The position numbers and the translations under genes are program-made. DNA of 64,000 nucleotides, from assembly GCA_964251665.1 (NCBI GenBank), contig CAXUKO010000010.1:124001-188000 (forward strand), in the 5' to 3' direction. Shown here piece after piece: positions 58,496 through 64,000 of the stretch. The notes below the pieces were generated by a model. That model made no database searches and was not told the DNA's origin. It was given only the letters and a program-made list of their open reading frames with translations. How positions within the stretch are numbered: position 1 is the first letter of the stretch; each line of letters opens with the position of its first letter. Source of the stretch: JBBQLG01 sp964251665 (lineage in GTDB: Bacteria > Bacteroidota > Bacteroidia > Cytophagales > Spirosomataceae).

Positions 58496-59116
58496 TTAGG
58501 TCCAGTAGTCGTACTGCATGTACCGGGCGGTTTCGCTGGCTGCGTCCTGCCCCAACAGTCGCCCGACTACATACAGCGACATGTCGATGCCCGCCGAAAT
58601 ACCCGCCGAAGTGATAATCTTGCCGGTATCAATGTAGCGTTCTTCGGGCGAAACCCGGGTCGTTGGGTTCCGGGTCTGCATATCCTCGGCGGCCATAAAA
58701 TGCGTGGTAGCCGCGATGTTTTCCAGTAACCCCGCCTGCCCCAGAATAAACGCTCCCGTACAAACCGACAGTACCAGTTCTGCCGTTTGGGCTGTCCGGC
58801 TGACCCAGTTCAGCACCGCAGGGTTGTCCATCTCGCGTCGGGAGCCAAACGGTGTTTTGTCGGTATGGTAACCACCCCCGCCCGGCACCACGATAATGTC
58901 GGCCTTCGGGTGATCATTCAGTAAATAGGTTGGCGTGATGGTCAGACCATTTCTGGCATAGACCGGCCCGCGTTCGGCAACGGTAAATACCTGGAATGGA
59001 GGTTCGTGAAAAGGAGCCTCGCCCGACCGGCGGCCTGCTACACCGAACACCTCAAACGGCCCGGCGAAATCCAGCACTTCAATCTCGTTAAAAAGCAAAA
59101 TAGCTACCGTGCGCAT
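58496..59116 (-). CDS. DJ-1/PfpI-family protein (class I glutamine amidotransferase-like)
   Basis: A 206-residue protein. AILLFNEIEVLDFAGPFEVFGVA is the family opening with the conserved Glu, DIIVVPGGGGY the Gly-rich turn, and LVLSVCTGAFILGQAGLLEN the nucleophile elbow Cys. THFMAAEDM follows as the AATTHF helix. The pattern fits the isonitrile hydratase-like/AraC-type-GATase-like subgroup of DJ-1/PfpI. Catalytic role is uncertain. It is convergent with the patatin gene with 6 bp between stops. Confidence 0.9.
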   Translation of the reverse strand: MRTVAILLFNEIEVLDFAGPFEVFGVAGRRSGEAPFHEPPFQVFTVAERGPVYARNGLTITPTYLLNDHPKADIIVVPGGGGYHTDKTPFGSRREMDNPAVLNWVSRTAQTAELVLSVCTGAFILGQAGLLENIAATTHFMAAEDMQTRNPTTRVSPEERYIDTGKIITSAGISAGIDMSLYVVGRLLGQDAASETARYMQYDYWT

Positions 59117-59330
59117 AAGGAGTTGTTGAATGAGTGAATGAGTGAGTTATTGAATGAGTGAATGAGTGAGTTGTTGAATGAGTGAATGAGCGACAGGTTG
59201 CCCGCCCGGTGAGTGATTCGTTGAATGACTTATTGATAGCCGATGGCCTCGCCATTCACTCCTTTGCTGATTCGCTATCCCGCTCATTCAGTCATTCAAC
59301 AATTCACTCAGTCAATAACTCACTCATTAT
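59117..59330. repeat. Degenerate GAATGAGT inverted-repeat element (largest copy)
   Basis: The left half has at least six tandem copies of GAATGAGTGA-type units (TTGAATGAGTGAATGAGTGA appears twice). The right half carries complementary units (CATTCACTCC, CATTCAGTCATTCAAC, AATTCACTCAGTC, ACTCACTCATT). The element is about 210 bp between two minus-strand genes. It is the longest member of the family at 2361, 7551, 22213 and 36832. Confidence 0.75.
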
Positions 59331-60247
59331 TTTCTGCCAAAGGTAATCAGTACGACGCCGGAGACGATGATGCCTGCGCCAATCAGCGACTGAGTTGTGA
59401 TGGCTTCGCCCGCAAAGGAAGCCCCTAACAGAACAGCCACTACCGGGTTGACATAGGCATAGGTCGATACCAACTGCGGAGGTGCATTACGGGCCAGCCA
59501 GGAGTACGACGAAAAGCCAATCAGCGAACCGAAAAAGATGAGGTAGAGCAACGAATACAGCGCCTTCGCGGGGGCGTCGACAATACTAATTAACGAAATC
59601 GGCTCAATCAATAAGCTGGAGATCAATAAAACAACGCCACCGGCAAGCATTTGCATAGCCGTTGAGATATTTTGGCCCGGCAGTTTCAGCCGGCCCGAGA
59701 GCAGGGTGCCGAACGCCCAGGCCAGGTTCGCGACCATAACCAGGCCAAAGCCAATCAGGCTGCGGGTAAGATCGCCGGTTGGTTGCAGATTATCGGGTTT
59801 AATGAGGAAATAAACGCCAACCAGGCCGAGCAGCAGGCCCAGCAGGGAGAGGTTGGTTGGCCTGATTTTATTGAAGCTGATCCAGTTGAGACTGAGCACG
59901 AAGACAGGTACCATCGCGGCAATCAGGGCGACAATGCCCGTTGGCAGGTACTGAAGGCTAACCGTAATGCAGCCGTTCGCGAAGGCCAGCATCAACAGGC
60001 CGATCAGCCCCGTTGCAGACCAGTCGCGCCGGGTAGGAGCGGGAGTGCCCGTCAGCCGGGCGTAGGCATAAAGCAGTGAACCCGCCGTCAGAAACCGGAG
60101 CGAGGCCATGTAGAGCGGAGGCATCCGTTCGGTCATGAAGTGCGCGAACAGGTATGTCGATCCCCAAATAATATAGACCGCTACTAAGGCGGACCAGAGC
60201 GTTACGGGGTTGAGTTTGGCAGGAACAGGGGTAGAGATTGACTGCAT
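59327..60247 (-). CDS. EamA-family DMT transporter
   Basis: A 306-residue membrane protein with about ten hydrophobic segments in two repeated halves. VAVYIIWGSTYLFAHFMTERMPPLYMASLRFLTAG opens the first EamA domain, and LAWAFGTLLSGRL the second. The last helices end VSGVVLITFGRK. Drug/metabolite transporter family; substrate unknown. ATG 60247 gives the usual length; earlier starts add an unlikely polar extension. The end runs into the repeat element at 59117-59330. Confidence 0.92.
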   Translation of the reverse strand: MQSISTPVPAKLNPVTLWSALVAVYIIWGSTYLFAHFMTERMPPLYMASLRFLTAGSLLYAYARLTGTPAPTRRDWSATGLIGLLMLAFANGCITVSLQYLPTGIVALIAAMVPVFVLSLNWISFNKIRPTNLSLLGLLLGLVGVYFLIKPDNLQPTGDLTRSLIGFGLVMVANLAWAFGTLLSGRLKLPGQNISTAMQMLAGGVVLLISSLLIEPISLISIVDAPAKALYSLLYLIFFGSLIGFSSYSWLARNAPPQLVSTYAYVNPVVAVLLGASFAGEAITTQSLIGAGIIVSGVVLITFGRK

Positions 60248-60340
60248 TAAGTGAAGGCTTGTTTCCGAACTAACAGCCAGCGCGGCCATTTCAATCCGCA
60301 ACTACTGATTTTATTACGGTTTATCTGCCAAGCGGTCAGT

Positions 60341-61738
60341 TTAATGGAAAACCTCCGTTCGGTTGGCTTCGAGTTGATCAATGAGTTGGGCCGATGTGCC
60401 GGTTAACGCCTGACTGCGCAGGAACGGATTCTGGCGGAGGTACAGCTTCTTCAGGTGCGTTAATTTGGTGAGCGAAGCGGGCAGTTCCTGTAGGTTATTG
60501 TTGCTCAAATCCAGTTCTTCCAGCGAGGTGAGGGCGGGGAGTGCATCAGGCACTACACTGAACCAGTTATAGCCAATGTCGAGCGTTTTCAGCCGGGGTA
60601 GCCTGGGCAGCGTTTCCGGTAACTGACTGAGCTGGTTATGGTGCGCAAACACCGTAGTCAGATTACGCAGCCGACCCAGCGACGCGGGAAGTTCTTTGAG
60701 TTTGTTGTGCGAAATAGCCAATTGCTCCAGGCTGCGCAACCGCCCGATTCGCTCCGGCAGCGTGGTGAAACTGTTGTAGTACAAATCGAGAATCTTCAGG
60801 CGTTTGAGCCGGGCAATCTGTTTGGGGAACTCAACCAGCCCGGCGTTATACAGGTTCAGGTTGTTGAGTCGGCGCAGGCCTTTGGTGTGTACAGAAGCCA
60901 GCTTGTTGTTGCCAATCCAAAGACTTTCCAGTCGCCGGTTTTTACGGGTCGAGGCCGGAATTTGTGTCAGGTGGTTTCCCTGAATGTTCAGCGCGACAAG
61001 GTGTTTATTGCAGCTGAACGACACACTGTCGTCGGTGAGCTGGTTGAAGAGCAGGCTGAGTCGTTTCAGTTTAGGTAGGTCGGTCGTGAGCCGGGCAGGC
61101 AGATGCTTAATTGAATTTTTGGACAGGTCAAGTTCTTCCAGATTAGGGAAGCGATACACTTCCTCGGGAATAGTAGTTAGGCTTAACTGATTGAAAAATA
61201 ACTTTGTAACGGTGTCCGGCCGCGTCGTGTGGCGGGCTGCTTCCACACTTGCGATGGTGCCCGCGCCGGTCCGTACGCTGCGTTTAGGCGGGGCAGGTTG
61301 CCCGATGAAATAGGCCGATTTATAAGAGAACGGAACTGTGCTGCCAACCGAAAACGGCGTTGACCCGTAAAAATCGGTCAGCAACTGAAGAACCCGTTGC
61401 TGCGTGGAATCGGGCATCTCCTCAAACGGCTCGACCAGCACCCATTTCGCCTTGCCGTTCGGTTCATAATAAGCATTAAGAAATAGATTAAGGCCCCGTT
61501 TGGGCAGGTTGGCCTGCTTCAGGATAAATGTATTCAGCCGGTCAAATTGCTCTATTCGATACTTAGCCACTACTGCCGGTTGGCTGGCGAGCAAAGTTTG
61601 AATCGGCCTGTAGTCTCTGTTGAGTGTTTCCCGGCTGACCTGGTAGCGGGCGGTGTCTTTCAGCAACATAACGGTCACCTGCGCCTGACTACAGACGGTA
61701 GTAAGCCAAATCAGCAGGGGCGCGAGAAGCGTTTTCAT
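60341..61738 (-). CDS. Secreted leucine-rich repeat protein
   Basis: A 465-residue protein with a signal peptide (MKTLLAPLLIWLTTVCSQAQ). The first about 170 residues are of unknown fold. Residues about 175 to 445 are leucine-rich repeats of 22-24 residues, for example LEELDLSKNSIKHLPARL, LKILDLYYNSFTTLPERI, LEQLAISHNKLKELPASL and LEELDLSNNNLQELPASL. At least eleven units fit, of the bacterial (LPx) type. Secreted LRR proteins in this phylum bind proteins or surface polymers. It is downstream of a strong terminator following the M16 gene. Confidence 0.93.
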   Translation of the reverse strand: MKTLLAPLLIWLTTVCSQAQVTVMLLKDTARYQVSRETLNRDYRPIQTLLASQPAVVAKYRIEQFDRLNTFILKQANLPKRGLNLFLNAYYEPNGKAKWVLVEPFEEMPDSTQQRVLQLLTDFYGSTPFSVGSTVPFSYKSAYFIGQPAPPKRSVRTGAGTIASVEAARHTTRPDTVTKLFFNQLSLTTIPEEVYRFPNLEELDLSKNSIKHLPARLTTDLPKLKRLSLLFNQLTDDSVSFSCNKHLVALNIQGNHLTQIPASTRKNRRLESLWIGNNKLASVHTKGLRRLNNLNLYNAGLVEFPKQIARLKRLKILDLYYNSFTTLPERIGRLRSLEQLAISHNKLKELPASLGRLRNLTTVFAHHNQLSQLPETLPRLPRLKTLDIGYNWFSVVPDALPALTSLEELDLSNNNLQELPASLTKLTHLKKLYLRQNPFLRSQALTGTSAQLIDQLEANRTEVFH

Positions 61739-61786
61739 AGCCTGACGTAGTTCATAGTTTAATAACTAAAAATATAGTTATTTGGT

Positions 61787-61856
61787 ATAAAAAACAACCG
61801 GACTTACGGGTGACGGCAGATTCTTAAATCCGCCGTCACCCGTAAGTCCGGTTGTT
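61787..61856 (-). terminator. Long hairpin terminator after the M16 peptidase gene
   Basis: AACAACCGGACTTACGGGTG (61793-61812) and its extension to 61817 match the reverse complement 61832-61856 perfectly (25 bp). The inner four bases continue pairing past one mismatch. Read on the minus strand, T-rich sequence follows the stem. The peptidase stop codon lies at the stem edge. Confidence 0.85.
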
Positions 61857-64000
61857 AGTTCTTTTTACCGCTACCCGCTGCCGCCGGAGCCTGCGAGTCG
61901 GGCGTCTTGTCGGCCAGTTTTTTAGCGGCTTTGGCAAAGTCACCGGCCTGCACCATCACTAACTTGTCGTAGGTCAGGTATTTTTTTAGCACTGCGTTAA
62001 CCTGCTGGGGTGTCAGGGCATCAATCTTTCGGATCAGGTCCGCGTCGTAAGCAAAGGTGCGGCCTTCCTTTTTGGTCAGATATTGCGCTAATCGGCTGGC
62101 TAACATACCGTCCTGCGACCGTTCCACCTGTTTTTCCTGAAGCATGGCCGATTTAGCCGCTTTCACTTCCTCGGCCGTCACGCCGTCTTTGGCCATTTTC
62201 TCGACCTCTTCCCGGAACGCCTTACTGAACTTCTCGGCGTTTTCGGGATTGAAAATGGCGTACGAACCGAAGTTAGCCACACGGTCGTTGTCGTCGGCGT
62301 ACATGTAGGAACCAACGCCGTAGCTCAGGCCATCTTTCACGCGGATACGGGTCGCTAACCGTGAATTAAGCATGCCCTCGCCCAGGATGTAGTTGGCCAT
62401 CGCCATAGCAGGGTACTCAGGATCATCGTCGCGCATGGCAAACTGCATACCGCCCGCAAACATGGCACTGGTTTTATCGTTGGCCTGAATGGCCTGCGTT
62501 TGCGGCTTCACATCGGTAAACAGTGTCATTGGCACCCGGGTATAGGTTTTCGGCGCTTTCCAGCCTGCCAGATCGTCTTTTATCACCTTACGCGCCGTTG
62601 GTTCATCGAATGCTCCAACTACAGCGATTGTCGCATCCTGAGCACCATAAAAATCGGCGTAAAACTGCTTCACCTCGGCGAGCGTCAGGGCGTTGATGGC
62701 AGCAATTTCCTCATCGAACGTCATGGTGTAGAAGGGGTGCCCTTTGGGATACGGGGCAATAAGCCGACGGCTGACGTTGAACGCAATGGACTGCGGTTCC
62801 TGTTTCTGGGCTTCAATCTGCGCCAGCCGCTCCTGTTTCAGCTTGTCGAACTCTGCGGGCGGGAACGACGGATTTTTCATATAGTCCGCTACCACCGCCA
62901 TCACGGCCGGGAGTTTGTCTTTTTCGGATTCGATACCGACGATAGTCGACTGCCCGTAGCCGTAGGTATTCACGCGGGCGTTCAGCTTATCCAGTTCGTC
63001 CTTGATTTGCTGGTAAGACCGGGTTTTGGACCCGCGCTCCAGCATCGACGCCGTAAAACTGGCTGCCATGCTTTTGTTCATCAGGCTTGCTTCGTCGCCA
63101 TACCGTAACCGCATCTGCACATTTACGGAGTTACCCCGCGTACTTTTGGGCATCAGTGCGTACTTAAGTCCACTGGCTTCGGCCCCGCGTTTGGTACGGG
63201 CATCGATGTTGGCAGGCGATACATCGAAGGCTTCACCAGCAACTACTGCCTGTTCTCCTCTATAGTCTTTTACCAATGCCGTTACGTCGGGTGTTTCAGG
63301 AATATCCGCCCGGTCCGGTTTCTGATCGGGAATAAACACGCCCACCGTCCGGTTAGACGGCTTGAAGTAGGCGGTTGCCACGCGTTGCACATCTGCGGGC
63401 TGTACCTTACGGATGGCGTCGCGGTAGAGAAAAACAAGCCGCCAGTCGCCGGTAGCTATCCATTCGCTTAGTTGCAGACCGATGCGGTCAGTATTCTTGA
63501 ACAACAGGTCAATATCTTTGAGTAGTTTAGTTTTGGCGCGATCCACTTCTTCAGGGGTAGGAGCCTTACGACTGACGTCATCGAGCGTAGCCAGCATAAC
63601 CGTCCGGGCCGAATCGAGCGATTGCTCTTTGCGGAGTTCGGCATAAAAAAAGGCAAATCCTGCATCGTGCAGTGCGGGTGTCCAACCCCATTGCGAAGCG
63701 GCTTTCTTGCTCTCAATCAAAGCCTTATAAATACGTCCGCCCGGTTCGTTGGTTAACACGTCCATTAGTACGTCGATGACGGCATAGTCGGGGTGAGAAC
63801 CGGCGGGGGTATGGTAGGCTGCGGCCACGCCCTGTGTATCGCCTACGCGCCGAAGGGTAGTCTGGCGTTCGCCGTCCTGCGTTGGCTCTACGGAGTATGT
63901 TTTCTGCAACTGCCGGGTCGGACGTGGAATAGGGCCAAACTGCTGACTGACCAGCGCGAGTGTTTTGGCTTCATCGAACTTACCGGCCACCAAAAGCACG
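61855..64000 (-). CDS. M16-family (insulinase-type) peptidase, C-terminal part (partial, right edge)
   Basis: At least 714 residues, open to the right edge, so the N-terminus with the HxxEH zinc site lies outside the window. What is visible is the end of one M16 half and a second half with an inactive-type copy: VQMRLRYGDEASLMNKSMAASFTASMLERGSKTRSYQQIKDELDKLNARVN. FYGAQDATIAVVGAFDEPTARKVI is the family strand-turn, and GEGMLNSRLATRIRVKDGLSYGVGSYMY resembles the R/Y motif of M16 C-terminal domains. Proteins like this are secreted zinc peptidases or pseudo-peptidase pairs. The tail ends KTPDSQAPAAAGSGKKN. Confidence 0.9.
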   Translation of the reverse strand, partial: VLLVAGKFDEAKTLALVSQQFGPIPRPTRQLQKTYSVEPTQDGERQTTLRRVGDTQGVAAAYHTPAGSHPDYAVIDVLMDVLTNEPGGRIYKALIESKKAASQWGWTPALHDAGFAFFYAELRKEQSLDSARTVMLATLDDVSRKAPTPEEVDRAKTKLLKDIDLLFKNTDRIGLQLSEWIATGDWRLVFLYRDAIRKVQPADVQRVATAYFKPSNRTVGVFIPDQKPDRADIPETPDVTALVKDYRGEQAVVAGEAFDVSPANIDARTKRGAEASGLKYALMPKSTRGNSVNVQMRLRYGDEASLMNKSMAASFTASMLERGSKTRSYQQIKDELDKLNARVNTYGYGQSTIVGIESEKDKLPAVMAVVADYMKNPSFPPAEFDKLKQERLAQIEAQKQEPQSIAFNVSRRLIAPYPKGHPFYTMTFDEEIAAINALTLAEVKQFYADFYGAQDATIAVVGAFDEPTARKVIKDDLAGWKAPKTYTRVPMTLFTDVKPQTQAIQANDKTSAMFAGGMQFAMRDDDPEYPAMAMANYILGEGMLNSRLATRIRVKDGLSYGVGSYMYADDNDRVANFGSYAIFNPENAEKFSKAFREEVEKMAKDGVTAEEVKAAKSAMLQEKQVERSQDGMLASRLAQYLTKKEGRTFAYDADLIRKIDALTPQQVNAVLKKYLTYDKLVMVQAGDFAKAAKKLADKTPDSQAPAAAGSGKKN

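Noticed and set aside
1..64000. CRISPR arrays, tRNA or rRNA genes, integrases or transposases
   Set aside because: None seen on either strand; the inverted repeats found do not carry cas genes, spacers or transposase frames.

Overview
The window looks like chromosome of an aerobic Bacteroidota bacterium, most likely order Cytophagales and family Spirosomaceae (Spirosoma-like). This is inferred from recognised protein families and signals, not from a database search. Evidence: moderately GC-rich genes; promoters of the TAnnTTTG type; few Shine-Dalgarno sites; many families typical of the phylum (DUF5686 CarboxypepD_reg-like barrel, DUF3570, DUF4266, short AMP nucleosidase, KISTS-type MetG, a Ccm system whose CcmE carries CxxxY). 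No rRNA, tRNA, CRISPR array, transposase or phage gene was found. One gene runs off each end.

Layout. 0-13.5 kb is mostly housekeeping and small accessory genes: MarR/YceI, AMP nucleosidase, Hsp20, an orphan TrpF-like protein, an MFS exporter, an O-methyltransferase, a divergent lipid phosphatase (App1) and lipid kinase pair, an SMP-30-like propeller, Uma2 and ArgH. 13.6-21.8 kb holds a large BNR-repeat secreted protein, a PD-(D/E)XK nuclease, a YdcZ transporter, a soluble multi-PAS histidine kinase and a CNNM/CBS protein. 21.9-27.6 kb is a minus-strand cytochrome c maturation operon (ccmB-C-D-like-E-[toxin/antitoxin-like pair]-ccmF). 28-32.7 kb has a TPR protein, an epimerase and an AT-rich two-gene ATPase/TOPRIM-like pair that resembles a split OLD-type defence system. 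32.8-42.4 kb carries MetG, PpiB, Pth, PyrR, a DUF5686 barrel, FdhD and MoaA, and ends with a leaderless substrate-binding-like protein.

43.5-52.4 kb is the most distinctive part. It has two ECF sigma systems. One sigma factor is coupled to a membrane-anchored trypsin-like protease. The other is coupled to an apparent dual-membrane-spanning anti-sigma factor: inner-membrane helix, long disordered linker and outer-membrane barrel. Downstream on the same strand lie two Rieske lipoproteins, a periplasmic thioredoxin, an ApbE flavin transferase, a DUF4266 lipoprotein ending in GCGC and a DUF3570 barrel. I read this as a candidate envelope-stress-responsive extracytoplasmic redox module.

52.5-64 kb has an SGNH-like protein with degenerate catalytic motifs, a family 2 glycosyltransferase, a sugar-acid dehydratase plus SDR pair, a patatin-like phospholipase, a PfpI-family protein, an EamA transporter, an LRR protein and part of an M16 peptidase.

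Intergenic DNA is rich in structured repeats. There is a family of degenerate GTAAGT/GAGTGA inverted repeats at five loci, a 54-nt-arm hairpin, a REP-like doublet inside the ccm operon and a perfect 40-bp palindrome. Several intrinsic terminators are also clear.
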